From Oscillospiraceae bacterium (GTDB lineage: Bacteria; Bacillota_A; Clostridia; Oscillospirales; Oscillospiraceae), in the NCBI GenBank assembly GCA_015067895.1, contig SVLP01000039.1, positions 1-20,998 on the forward strand: DNA of 20,998 nt. Reading direction: 5' to 3'. Under the pieces are notes generated by a model, which had not been told where the DNA came from, made no database searches, and saw only the letters and a list, made by a program, of their open reading frames with translations. Below are positions 5,276-12,622 of the stretch, piece by piece. The stretch's first letter is position 1. Every line of letters starts with the position of its first letter. Position numbers and translations under genes: made by a program.

Positions 5276-7174
5276 ATGGAAACAATCCGAATTCAGGATG
5301 ACCTGTACACCCATGTCAACCAGGCCAAGCTCGCCGAGCTGGTGATCCCCGAGGATCTGCCCGTCATGGGCAGCCCCATGGCCCTGGCCACCGGCGTGGA
5401 AAAGCTCATGATCGACGAGTTCAACGCCATGTGCGCCGAGGGCACCTATCCCAACGACCATCTGGCCCGAGCCTGCAAGCTCTACGCCCTTGCCAGGGAT
5501 GTGAAGCGGAAGCGCAGGCACGGCATCAAGCCCGCCCTGAAGCACCTGGCCATCCTCAAAAAGCTCGGCACCCTGCGGGGCTTCAACCTCCACGCCGGGG
5601 AGCTGGTTCTGCGGGGCATCGCCATGCCCATCGAGCTGGTGGTAGAGCCCAACATGACCGACACCGCCCACCACTGTGTCCGCATCCAGGGCCCCGGCGT
5701 GATCCTGCCCGATGCCTCCTACTACGCAGCGGGCAAGGAGGAGCAGTGCGCCCAGCTTCTGGGTCTGTGGAGCGGCTTTGCAAAGCAGATCCTGGCCCAG
5801 GCCGGCCACGGCGAGGAAGAGATCGAGGTGCTGATGCAGGACACCCTGGCCTTTGACGCTCTGGTCGCCAAATACGTCAAGACCAAGGAGGAGTGGTCTG
5901 AATACGTCAAGATGTACAACCCCATGCGCACCGGTCGGGTGGCCGGCATGGTCAAGCCCCTGAACCTGAAGAAGCTGCTGCGCGACCTGCTGGGCACCGT
6001 TCCCGAGGAGATCATCGTCTCCGAGCCCCGGTATTTCAAGCACTTCAAGGAGGTCTTCAACCCCGACACCTTTGAGATGTACAAGAACTGGGCCTACGTT
6101 GTGGGCCTTGTGGACAGCTGCAGCCTGCTCTCCGAGGAGCTGCGGGAACTGGGCGGAGCCTTCCGCCGCAGCCTGTCCGGCATCGCCGCTGCCCCCTCTG
6201 CGGAGAAGTTCGCCTATCAGCTCTCCTCCGGCCAGTACAGCGAGCCCGTGGGTCTGTACTACGGCGAGAAGTACTTCGGCGAGGAAGCCAAGAAGGACAT
6301 CACCGACATCGTCCGGCAGATCGTGGCCACCTATCAGAAGCGCATCGCCGACAATGACATCCTGGAGCCCGCCACCAAGGAGAAGGCCATCCTGAAGCTC
6401 AGCACGATGGGTCTGAAGATGGCCTACCCCGACCGGGTGGAGCCCCTGTATGACAAGCTGGTCTTCGACGAGCGCAAGTCCCTCTTCGACATCGTCACCG
6501 CCCTGCGGCGCATCCGCCTGGAGGACAACTTCGCAAAGCTTGATAAGGATGTGGATCGCACCCACTGGGAGATGCCCGGCCACATGGTCAACGCCTGCTA
6601 TGACCCCTTCGTCAACGACATCACCTTCCCCGCCGCCATTTTGCAGCCCCCCTTCTACTCCATCCACCAGACGAGATCCGAGAACCTGGGCGGCATCGGC
6701 GCGGTCATCGGCCACGAGATCTCCCACGCCTTCGACTCCAACGGCGCCAAGTGCGATGAGCTGGGCAACCTGAACAACTGGTGGACCAAGGCCGACGAGC
6801 GGAAGTTCAACAAGAAGGTCAATGCTATGATTAAGCAGTTCGACGGCATCGAGCTGCCCTGGGGCGTCTGCAACGGCAAATTCACCGTCAGCGAGAACAT
6901 CGCCGACAACGGCGGCATGGCCGTCACCCTGGACATCATGTCCCATTCCGAGGGAGTCTCCTTCGAGGAGTACTTCACCAACTGGGCCCGGGTCTGGTGC
7001 CAGAAGGCCAAGCCCGAATACCAGAAGCTGCTGCTGCAGGTGGATGTCCACGGCCCCGCCTACCTGCGCTGCAACATGCCTCCCCGGAACTTCCCCGAGT
7101 GGTACGAGACCTTCGGTGTGAAGAAGTCCGACGAGATGTACCTGGCTCCCTCCAAGCGCGTGGTGATCTGGTAA
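5276..7174 (+). CDS. M13-family (neprilysin/PepO-like) zinc metallopeptidase
   Basis: The 632 residues are a full-length M13 endopeptidase. VIGHEISHAFD carries the HExxH zinc site (His480, Glu481, His484), and ENIADNGG supplies the third ligand Glu540 with Asp544. The C-terminal NFPEWYETFGVKKSDEMY and the final VVIW match the family's substrate-binding end. There is no signal peptide or membrane anchor, so it should be cytoplasmic, like lactic-acid-bacterial PepO, which cuts oligopeptides. It probably helps recycle imported or degraded peptides. The start at 5276 has GAAGGGAGA upstream. The gene ends at a strong hairpin shared with the convergent nitroreductase gene. Confidence 0.93.
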   Translation: METIRIQDDLYTHVNQAKLAELVIPEDLPVMGSPMALATGVEKLMIDEFNAMCAEGTYPNDHLARACKLYALARDVKRKRRHGIKPALKHLAILKKLGTLRGFNLHAGELVLRGIAMPIELVVEPNMTDTAHHCVRIQGPGVILPDASYYAAGKEEQCAQLLGLWSGFAKQILAQAGHGEEEIEVLMQDTLAFDALVAKYVKTKEEWSEYVKMYNPMRTGRVAGMVKPLNLKKLLRDLLGTVPEEIIVSEPRYFKHFKEVFNPDTFEMYKNWAYVVGLVDSCSLLSEELRELGGAFRRSLSGIAAAPSAEKFAYQLSSGQYSEPVGLYYGEKYFGEEAKKDITDIVRQIVATYQKRIADNDILEPATKEKAILKLSTMGLKMAYPDRVEPLYDKLVFDERKSLFDIVTALRRIRLEDNFAKLDKDVDRTHWEMPGHMVNACYDPFVNDITFPAAILQPPFYSIHQTRSENLGGIGAVIGHEISHAFDSNGAKCDELGNLNNWWTKADERKFNKKVNAMIKQFDGIELPWGVCNGKFTVSENIADNGGMAVTLDIMSHSEGVSFEEYFTNWARVWCQKAKPEYQKLLLQVDVHGPAYLRCNMPPRNFPEWYETFGVKKSDEMYLAPSKRVVIW

Positions 7175-7199
7175 CGAAATACCCCTTTCCGAAACAGCT

Positions 7200-7230
7200 C
7201 ACGCCCATCCGGTCGGATGGGCGTGGTTTC
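7200..7230. terminator. Terminator between convergent genes
   Basis: Perfect 12-bp complement CACGCCCATCCG/CGGATGGGCGTG (7200-7211/7214-7225) with a T-rich tail on the plus side. It ends the peptidase transcript and may also serve the nitroreductase from the other side. Confidence 0.85.
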
Positions 7231-7232
7231 GT

Positions 7233-7913
7233 TTATAGCGTGATGCTGCCGATATAGTCGTATCCTGCCGGGGCCTGTACCTCCGCACGGAAGAACCGGA
7301 AGGTCTCCCGGCTGGACACGTACAGGTGGGCAAGGGCGATGCCCGCGTCCAGGCGGCTTCCCCTGCGGCTGCAATGGACATGGATGACGTCGTCCTCATG
7401 GGTAAAGTACCAGGGCTGGCTGTTGACGGCGGAGGGAGCCAGCCGGGCGGGCTCCAGTCTGGGGTCGGGCAGGTCTGCGATCTGGGCCAGGGCCTTGCGC
7501 TTGAAGCCCATGCCATCGTGACGCAGCTGGTCGCCCCTGGGGTGGCCGAAGGCCAGCAGGATGATGAATTTCATGCCCTCCACCCGGGTGGTGGTCTTGA
7601 AGTTCATCCGGCCCATGCCCAGCCAGCACACGCCCAGCCCCAGGGTCTGTAAATACAGATCCATCTGCTGAAAGAGAAAGCCCACGTTCTCCAGATAGCC
7701 CTCCCCTTCCTCGGAAGAAATGGCGATGAGCTGGAGCGTCGTCCAGGGGCAGATGCACCTGACCTGCTCCCGGGTCACGATGTCCCAGTGCACCCGGATC
7801 CCGGGGTACAGCGGTCTCATTTCAAATTTTCGGATCTTTTCCAGCAGCGCGTCCTCCACAGGTACGTTCGTGAAGCTGCGGCAGGATTTGCGCTTGTATA
7901 TCATTTCCTTCAT
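7233..7913 (-). CDS. Nitroreductase-family protein (TM1586-like)
   Basis: The 226-residue protein opens MKEMIYKRKSCRSFTNVPVE, where Arg8, Ser10 and Arg12 fit the R-x-S-x-R FMN-phosphate motif. It contains two half-domain repeats, as in the TM1586/TM-nitroreductase subfamily. MDLYLQTLGLGVCWLGMGRM (84-103) is the usual dimer/flavin helix, and ARLAPSAVNSQPWYFT (156-171) is the second-half motif. It is expected to be an FMN enzyme using NAD(P)H on nitro compounds, quinones or an unknown metabolite. GGCGGAGG precedes the ATG. A perfect consensus promoter lies about 50 bp upstream, so expression may be high. Confidence 0.88.
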   Translation of the reverse strand: MKEMIYKRKSCRSFTNVPVEDALLEKIRKFEMRPLYPGIRVHWDIVTREQVRCICPWTTLQLIAISSEEGEGYLENVGFLFQQMDLYLQTLGLGVCWLGMGRMNFKTTTRVEGMKFIILLAFGHPRGDQLRHDGMGFKRKALAQIADLPDPRLEPARLAPSAVNSQPWYFTHEDDVIHVHCSRRGSRLDAGIALAHLYVSSRETFRFFRAEVQAPAGYDYIGSITL

Positions 7914-7949
7914 GTTTTTTCCTCCGCCAGGGTATTTCGATTTGACTCA

Positions 7950-7978
7950 ATTATATGTGGAGATCGATAATTTGTCAA
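7950..7978 (-). promoter_or_regulatory. Perfect-consensus sigma-A promoter of the nitroreductase
   Basis: TTGACA (7973-7978), 17-bp spacer, TATAAT (7950-7955). All twelve consensus bases are present. Confidence 0.9.
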
Positions 7979-8020
7979 GGAACGGCCCGACCGGCCCCGA
8001 AGGCGGTCGAAGATTTCTGC

Positions 8021-8049
8021 TTGCATTTCTGCGGCCTGTGTGATATAAT
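8021..8049 (+). promoter_or_regulatory. tRNA-Gly promoter
   Basis: -35 TTGCAT (8021-8026), 17-bp spacer, -10 TATAAT (8044-8049), 14 bp before the tRNA 5' end. Confidence 0.85.
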
Positions 8050-8063
8050 CTTCATCGTTCCAC

Positions 8064-8138
8064 GCAGGGTTCGTATATCGGCTATTATAGTAGCTTCCCA
8101 AGCTTCGGAGGCGGGTTCGACTCCCGTACCCTGCTCCA
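8064..8138 (+). tRNA. tRNA-Gly (anticodon CCC)
   Basis: This is a complete 75-nt cloverleaf. The acceptor GCAGGGT pairs with ACCCTGC, the discriminator is T and CCA is encoded. The three-pair D stem is GTA/TAT, with a G-U closing pair. The anticodon arm GTAGC-TTCCCAA-GCTTC carries anticodon CCC. The T arm is GCGGG-TTCGACT-CCCGT. The second anticodon-stem pair is a T-T mismatch, which is unusual. It has its own promoter and terminator and reads GGG codons. Confidence 0.93.
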
Positions 8139-8143
8139 GAAAA

Positions 8144-8174
8144 AATCCGCTTGCTATATGCAAGCGGATTTTTT
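8144..8174 (+). terminator. tRNA-Gly terminator
   Basis: Perfect 11-bp stem AATCCGCTTGC/GCAAGCGGATT with loop TATAT, followed by a T run, 5 nt after the CCA end. Confidence 0.92.
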
Positions 8175-8176
8175 CA

Positions 8177-8333
8177 ATGAAATTTGCCCTGGTGGGCAAG
8201 TGAAGTTCTGCTGCGCAGAATGAAGTACGCTTCGCGTATGAAGTGTGCTGCCGCACATGGGGGCAAATTTCACTTCATATCCGAAGGATACTTCATTGCG
8301 AAGCAACTTCATATTGCGTCAGCAATACTTCAT
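8177..8333. repeat. Composite palindromic element: a chain of mini-hairpins joined by ATGAAGT/ACTTCAT
   Basis: The left half repeats (A)TGAAGT between small palindromes: TTCTGC-TGC-GCAGAA, ACGC-TTC-GCGT and GTGC-TGCC-GCAC. The right half has the inverse ACTTCAT between ATCC-GAA-GGAT, TTGC-GAA-GCAA and ATTGC-GTCA-GCAAT. ATGAAATTTGCCC (8177) and GGGGCAAATTTC (8260-8271) are also inverted. The whole can fold as one large hairpin or as a row of six small ones. There is no coding capacity. It lies between the tRNA-Gly terminator and the HAD gene promoter. Confidence 0.85.
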
Positions 8334-8336
8334 CCC

Positions 8337-8365
8337 TTGCAAATCCCCTATTTTTCCCCTATAAT
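8337..8365 (+). promoter_or_regulatory. Promoter of the HAD hydrolase
   Basis: -35 TTGCAA (8337-8342), 17-bp spacer, -10 TATAAT (8360-8365). It begins 4 bp after the composite repeat. Confidence 0.82.
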
Positions 8366-8391
8366 CAAGAAAAAAACAAGGAGGTCACCCC

Positions 8392-9168
8392 ATGCTCAAA
8401 GCCGCCTTTTTCGACATCGACGGGACGCTGCTGTCCCACAAGACCAACTCTGTCCCCACCTCCACCGTCCGGGCTCTGGAGGAGCTGCGGAAAAAGGGCA
8501 TCCTGACCTTTATCGCCACCGGGAGGCATCTGCCGGAGCTGAAGAAGCTCCGTCCCCTGGACGGACTGCACTTTGACGGCGTGGTGTCCCTGAACGGCCA
8601 GTACTGTTGCAATGAAGCGGGGGTCATCTACCACTGCCCCATCGATCCCAGGGACATCGCCACGCTGCTGGATTTTCTCAAGCGGGAGCCCCATCCCTGC
8701 ATCCTCGTTGAAGAGGATCAGATGTACATCAACTTCCACAACGACCACGTGGCCCGGGTGCAGGCGGCCATCCATACCGAGATGCCGAAGCTGGGCGACC
8801 TGGAGCGGGGGTATTCGCAGCCCATCTACCAGGCGATCCTCTACATGAACGAGGACACCCTGGATACCCTGCCCCCCATGCCGAACATCCGGCTCACCCG
8901 CTGGAACATGGGCGGCGCAGACCTGATCCCCAGGCTCGGCGGCAAGGCCGCAGGCATCGCCAAGGTGCTGGAGCACTACGGCATCAGAAAGGAAGAGACC
9001 ATCGCCTTCGGCGACGGCGAAAACGATGTGGACATGTTCCATGCCGTGGGCACCGCCGTCGCCATGGGCAACGCCTGCCGCGCCGCCAAGGAGGCCGCCC
9101 ACTATGTCACCGACAGGATCAACGATGACGGCATCTGGAACGCGCTGGTGCATTTCGGGGTGCTGTAA
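8392..9168 (+). CDS. Cof-type HAD-superfamily hydrolase (subclass IIB)
   Basis: The 258 residues contain all four HAD motifs. DIDGT (8-12) holds nucleophile Asp8 and acid/base Asp10, TGR (43-45) is motif II, Lys185 in LGGKAAGIAK is motif III, and GDGENDVDMF (207-216) is the Mg2+-binding motif IV. The large insert between motifs II and III is the C2B cap of Cof-type phosphatases, which act on sugar phosphates, pyridoxal phosphate or flavin precursors in the cytoplasm. The exact substrate cannot be read from sequence. AAGGAGGTCACCCC precedes the ATG. It is monocistronic and convergent with the ATP-grasp gene. Confidence 0.93.
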   Translation: MLKAAFFDIDGTLLSHKTNSVPTSTVRALEELRKKGILTFIATGRHLPELKKLRPLDGLHFDGVVSLNGQYCCNEAGVIYHCPIDPRDIATLLDFLKREPHPCILVEEDQMYINFHNDHVARVQAAIHTEMPKLGDLERGYSQPIYQAILYMNEDTLDTLPPMPNIRLTRWNMGGADLIPRLGGKAAGIAKVLEHYGIRKEETIAFGDGENDVDMFHAVGTAVAMGNACRAAKEAAHYVTDRINDDGIWNALVHFGVL

Positions 9169-9196
9169 GCTTCTTCCTCATGATCCATCATGCCGC

Positions 9197-9339
9197 TGTA
9201 GGGAACGGCTACGGCCGTTCCGCAGCAAAACCTGACAGCTTCGAACCATGTTCGGCGAATTCGTAACATTTTGCCTTTGCGCCCAACTGCATTGATCCAA
9301 TAAGTGCATACTGCGGAACGGTCATAACCGTTCCCTACG
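9197..9339. repeat. Inverted pair of palindromic repeats
   Basis: Two 29-nt arms (9197-9225 and 9311-9339) share GTAGGGAACGG and CCGTTCCGCAG as inverted copies. Each arm is itself a palindrome (GGAACGG/CCGTTCC). The roughly 85-nt centre is not coding. It fits a REP pair or a non-autonomous MITE between two convergent genes, and its sequence differs from the element at 1194-1326. Confidence 0.8.
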
Positions 9340-9352
9340 ATCATCAAAGCAA

Positions 9353-9385
9353 CGAAAAACAGGGATGCCTGCGGGCATCCCTGTT
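9353..9385 (-). terminator. Terminator of the ATP-grasp/esterase cluster
   Basis: Perfect 12-bp stem AACAGGGATGCC/GGCATCCCTGTT (9358-9369/9374-9385) with loop TGCG. The A run to its left gives a U run for minus-strand transcripts. Confidence 0.88.
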
Positions 9386-9401
9386 CGCATTTATGGAATG
9401 A

Positions 9402-10598
9402 TTACCAGGTCTCGCACATCCGGCGGAAAGCTTCCATCATCTCTTCCTCGGTGTCGTAGTTGGCGACGTACATCTGGTTGGCCATGGCGCCGGAGAGGGC
9501 GTCGGGGGTGCGGCCGGCCAGCTTCATCTTGTGGCCGTACTCACGCATGATGTCGTCGTGGCTCATCTTGTAGTTCTTGCCGTCACGGCGGCCGCAGAAG
9601 CCGCAGAAGTAGTGCTGGCCGTTCATGGGCACCAGGGTGGAGTCGTAGGCGATCATGTCAGCCCAGATCTTGTAGACATCCACGGAGTTGGCGAAGTTGG
9701 CCAGCTCGGGGGCGTAGCCTCCGGGGGGACGCATGTTGACCTCCAGGCCGAAGATGTCGCCCTTCTTGCCCAGACCCTCCTGGTCTGCCTTCAGCACGAA
9801 GTACTCGAAGTGGACGAAGCGGGACTTGACGCCGAAGGCCTTGACAGTCCGGCGGCCCAGCTGCTTCATGACCTCGGGCAGCTCCTTGACGATGTAGAAG
9901 ATGGAATCCTTGGCCTCGTTGACCACGTCCATCAGGGAATCGCAGGTGACGTTGCCGCTCTCGAAGATGGGCTCGCCCTTGGAGTCGATGATGGCGTCGT
10001 AGGTGCGAACCTCACCGTTGACGAACTCCTCCATGATGTACTGGACGGAGTTGTCCTTGGTGGCGAAGAAGTACTGCAGATCCTCGTCGGTCTTCAGCTT
10101 GTAGGTGGCGTTGGCACCGACACCGTTGTCGGGCTTGACGACCACGGGGTAGCCCACCTTGTTGGCGAACTCCTTGGCAGGCTCGTAGTCCTTGACCAGG
10201 TGGTAGCGGGCGGTGGGGATGCCGGCCTTGGCGTAGAAGGCCTTCATGCCGGACTTGTAGCGGGTGCGAACCATGTCCTCCTCCTGGAAACCGGAGGTGA
10301 TGTGGAACTCGGTACGCAGCTTGGCGTCACGCTCCAGCCAGTACTCGTTGTTGGACTCCAGCCAGTCGATCTTGCCGTACTTGAAGGTGAAGAAGGCCAC
10401 GGCCCGGAACACCTCGTCGTAGTTCTCCAGGCTGGATACCTTGTAGTACTCATGCATGGAGTTGCGCTGCTCCTGGGTCAGCTCGTTGTAGGGGCAGTCG
10501 CCGATGCCCAGCACACGCAGACCGTTGTTCTTCAGCTCACGGCAGAAGCGCCAGTAGGTCAGCGGGAAGTTGGGCGAGATGAAAATAAAGTTTTTCAT
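9402..10598 (-). CDS. ATP-grasp carboxylate-amine ligase-like protein
   Basis: In this 398-residue protein, residues 1-105 form the pre-ATP-grasp Rossmann-like domain (IFISPNFPLTYWRFCREL). VVVKPDNGVGA (152-162) supplies the phosphate-binding Lys155 and glycine loop. IMEEFVNGEVRTYDA (188-202) is the adenine-contacting hinge. GLEVNMRPPGG (284-294) holds Glu286 and Asn288, the Mg2+ ligands. Enzymes of this fold activate a carboxylate as an acyl phosphate and join it to an amine or thiol. The acceptor is unknown here. GAGAGGAGACAAACGC gives the start. It is the last gene after two esterases that share its orientation, so it may make an amide or ester-derived product with them. Confidence 0.9.
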   Translation of the reverse strand: MKNFIFISPNFPLTYWRFCRELKNNGLRVLGIGDCPYNELTQEQRNSMHEYYKVSSLENYDEVFRAVAFFTFKYGKIDWLESNNEYWLERDAKLRTEFHITSGFQEEDMVRTRYKSGMKAFYAKAGIPTARYHLVKDYEPAKEFANKVGYPVVVKPDNGVGANATYKLKTDEDLQYFFATKDNSVQYIMEEFVNGEVRTYDAIIDSKGEPIFESGNVTCDSLMDVVNEAKDSIFYIVKELPEVMKQLGRRTVKAFGVKSRFVHFEYFVLKADQEGLGKKGDIFGLEVNMRPPGGYAPELANFANSVDVYKIWADMIAYDSTLVPMNGQHYFCGFCGRRDGKNYKMSHDDIMREYGHKMKLAGRTPDALSGAMANQMYVANYDTEEEMMEAFRRMCETW

Positions 10599-10662
10599 GC
10601 GTTTGTCTCCTCTCTTGTCGTATTTTTATGTCGATTTCTTAATCATCGAGGATATATTGTCA

Positions 10663-10733
10663 GATATGAGATATTAGTTATGAGATATTAGATATCCTAT
10701 ATCTCATATCTTGTATCTAATATCTTATATCTC
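10663..10733. repeat. AT-rich long hairpin repeat between ligase and esterase genes
   Basis: The left arm (10663-10695) is made of GATATGAGATATTAG-type units and the right arm (10699-10733) of their complement, with a 3-nt centre. Each arm holds two units of about 15 bp. It forms a long imperfect stem in the 139-bp gap. There is no coding capacity, and the unit sequence differs from the repeats at 11503 and 12794. Confidence 0.8.
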
Positions 10734-10737
10734 CAAA

Positions 10738-11478
10738 TCAGATGCCCAGCATCCAGGGGACGTAGGTGTCCACCATCTTGTACCACCAGGGCCAGTCGTG
10801 GTTGACATCCAGGCCCCAGTACTCGAACCGGGTCTTGATGCCCTTCTGGCAGCAGACAGTGTCCAGCCAGCGGGTGGACTCCAGCAGGGGCTCCTCCCAG
10901 GCGCCCTGACCGCAGACGATCAGGCTCTTCTGGGAATTGTAGTAGCCCATGTAGTGGTGATCGGGAGCCAGGTTGGCCAGGTACAGGTTGGGGCAGTTGT
11001 TGTAGACCAGGTCGTCGCAGTAGTCGCCGAAGAACTCCTTGTTGTCGTACAGACCGGAGATGGCGAAGCAGCTGTCGAACAGGTCGGGACGGCGGTAGTA
11101 CAGGTTGGCGGCGTGCATGGCACCCATGGAGGCACCGAAAGTCAGGATGCCCTGGCCGTAGTTCTCTGCCTTGATGATGGGAACCATCTCGTTGCAGATG
11201 TAGTTGAACCAGTTCTCGTGGTTCTGGATGCGCCAGCGGCAGTCGCCGCCCTTGGCAGCCCAGGCTTCGTTGTCGATGGTGTCGACGCTGTAGACGATGC
11301 ACTGACCGGCCTCGATCCACTTGGCCCAGTAGTCGATCATCTTGAAGCTCTCGAAGTCCCAGAACCGGCCCGCCTGGCAGGGGATGAACATGACAGGCTT
11401 ACCGGCGTGACCGTAGACCTTGTACTCCATGTCCCGGCCCAGGTGGTGGCTGTAGTGCTTGTGGTACTCGATTTTCAT
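10738..11478 (-). CDS. Alpha/beta-hydrolase esterase-family protein
   Basis: This 246-residue protein has the nucleophile elbow GASMGA (115-120, Ser117). GLDVNHDWPWW (222-232) has His227 in place for the catalytic triad, with an acid probably in the 190-200 segment. PVMFIPCQAGRFWDF (28-42) carries the oxyanion-side loop. It belongs with the esterase D/YqiA-like group that cleaves small acyl esters. There is no signal peptide, so it is cytoplasmic. Many Trp, Tyr and Cys residues are notable. GGAGAG precedes the ATG. It lies between the second esterase and the ATP-grasp gene. Confidence 0.85.
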   Translation of the reverse strand: MKIEYHKHYSHHLGRDMEYKVYGHAGKPVMFIPCQAGRFWDFESFKMIDYWAKWIEAGQCIVYSVDTIDNEAWAAKGGDCRWRIQNHENWFNYICNEMVPIIKAENYGQGILTFGASMGAMHAANLYYRRPDLFDSCFAISGLYDNKEFFGDYCDDLVYNNCPNLYLANLAPDHHYMGYYNSQKSLIVCGQGAWEEPLLESTRWLDTVCCQKGIKTRFEYWGLDVNHDWPWWYKMVDTYVPWMLGI

Positions 11479-11502
11479 GATTTACTCTCCAAAAAATATT
11501 TT

Positions 11503-11645
11503 TAATGAATAATGAAATCGCTTTGCTGATGAATAATGAATAGTGAATAATTGTGGTATCTGCTGACGCAGATGGATTGAAATTTCAATCGTCCGAAGGA
11601 CACCATAATTATTCATTTTTCATTATTCATCATTCATTATTCATT
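11503..11645. repeat. Composite palindromic element with (G)AATAATGAAT units and mini-hairpins
   Basis: The left arm has AATGAATAATGAA-type units and the right arm has ATTATTCATT-type complements. The centre carries small palindromes: ATCTGC-TGAC-GCAGAT (11558-11573), GATTGAAATTTCAATC and GTCC-GAA-GGAC (11591-11601). AATTGTGGT (11549-11557) and ACCATAATT (11602-11610) are inverted with one mismatch. The plan is that of the element at 8177-8333: the loops (TGAC, GAA) are the same but the stems differ. It fills most of the 170-bp gap between the two esterases. Confidence 0.85.
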
Positions 11646-11648
11646 ACA

Positions 11649-12401
11649 TTACAGTTTCAGGCAGTCCATGAACACGGGGATCTGCTGCTCCCAGCTGGCC
11701 TCACTGTGGGTGCCGCCGGGGACGATGCGGAAGGTCAGGTTGGCCCGCTTCTTCAGCAGGAGCGTGGCCATGGAGATCAGGGCATCGGCGCTTCCCTCGT
11801 GGTTGTTGATCTCCTCGGAGCCGTAGTCCATGTAGATGGTGGTGTCAAAGCGCATGTTGGCCCGGGCCACCAGGTTATAGAGCTTGCTGGGATCGACCCA
11901 CAGGCTCGGCGACAGGATCGCCGCCCGCTGGAAGGTCTTGTTGTAGCAGGTGACGCCGTAGAGGGCCATCAGGCCGCCCATACTGGAGCCTGCGATGATG
12001 GTGTTCTTCCGGTCGGGCAGGGTGCGGTAGTTGGCGTCGATGTAGGGCTTGAGCTCGTTAATCATCCAGTTCATGTAGAGCTTTCCCTTGCCCTTGATGA
12101 AGCCGTGCTCCTTGTTGACATAGGTGACGGGGGCGTATTCGTTGAACCGCTCGCCGAACTGGTTGCATTCGACAGCCACGATGATGAGGGGCTTGCGCGT
12201 CCACTGCATGAAGTTGTACATACCCCAGCTCTTGCCGTAGGTGGCATCCTCATCCAGGAAAACATTGTGTCCGTCGAACATATACATCACCGGAAATCTC
12301 CGGTTGGGATCATCGTCATAGTATTCCGGCAGGTAGATGTAGGCCTTGCGGGGCGCGTCGCCGGTCAGTGCAGGGATGGTCACATCCCACTTTTTAATCA
12401 T
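11649..12401 (-). CDS. Enterochelin-esterase-like alpha/beta hydrolase (esterase D family)
   Basis: The 250-residue protein opens with a strand and the motif YIYLPEYYDDD, then FPVMYMFDGHNVF (36-48), characteristic of the PF00756 esterase group that includes Fes/IroE siderophore esterases and antigen-85-like folds. The nucleophile elbow is GSSMGG (138-143, Ser140). GGTHSEASWEQQ (229-240) supplies His232, and the acid is probably Glu196 or Glu197 in MDYGSEE. It is cytoplasmic. GGAGGAACCC precedes the ATG, with a good promoter at 12443-12471. It is the first gene of a cluster with a second esterase and an ATP-grasp ligase. The substrate is unknown, and no siderophore genes are seen nearby. Confidence 0.9.
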   Translation of the reverse strand: MIKKWDVTIPALTGDAPRKAYIYLPEYYDDDPNRRFPVMYMFDGHNVFLDEDATYGKSWGMYNFMQWTRKPLIIVAVECNQFGERFNEYAPVTYVNKEHGFIKGKGKLYMNWMINELKPYIDANYRTLPDRKNTIIAGSSMGGLMALYGVTCYNKTFQRAAILSPSLWVDPSKLYNLVARANMRFDTTIYMDYGSEEINNHEGSADALISMATLLLKKRANLTFRIVPGGTHSEASWEQQIPVFMDCLKL

Positions 12402-12442
12402 AGCTTGGGTTCCTCCGTCGGGATGGTGTGCTGTATTTTATT

Positions 12443-12471
12443 AGTATAGTTTCCTTTTGGCAAAAAGTCAA
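12443..12471 (-). promoter_or_regulatory. Promoter of the esterase/ATP-grasp cluster
   Basis: -35 TTGACT (12466-12471), 17-bp spacer, -10 TATACT (12443-12448), 42 bp before the first esterase start. The two gaps inside the cluster show no equally good promoter. Confidence 0.85.
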
Positions 12472-12622
12472 TGGATAGCGGCAAATCCGCCTTTTTTCAG
12501 GGGAATTTTTCGGAACTTCGCATTTCTGCCCGGCGTACAGCCGAAAAATATGGTAGTTTTGACAGCAGCCCCCCTGTCTGAAAGACGCGCATCCTGCACA
12601 TACTGAGCGTGAGGTGAGGATC

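Noticed and set aside
5162..7051. A 629-codon antisense frame over the M13 peptidase gene
   Set aside because: It has the same cause as the frame above (register with the sense codons, no TTA/CTA/TCA). The sense protein has a full zinc-peptidase signature.
8064..8138. tRNA-Gly region as another att remnant
   Set aside because: Unlike the copy at 905-949, this one has a full 5' half, a matching acceptor stem, its own promoter and terminator, and no duplicated 3' end nearby.
9531..10691. A 386-codon plus-strand frame over the ATP-grasp gene
   Set aside because: It is an antisense shadow with Val/Gly/Leu/Asp-rich low-complexity translation. The minus-strand protein has all ATP-grasp motifs.
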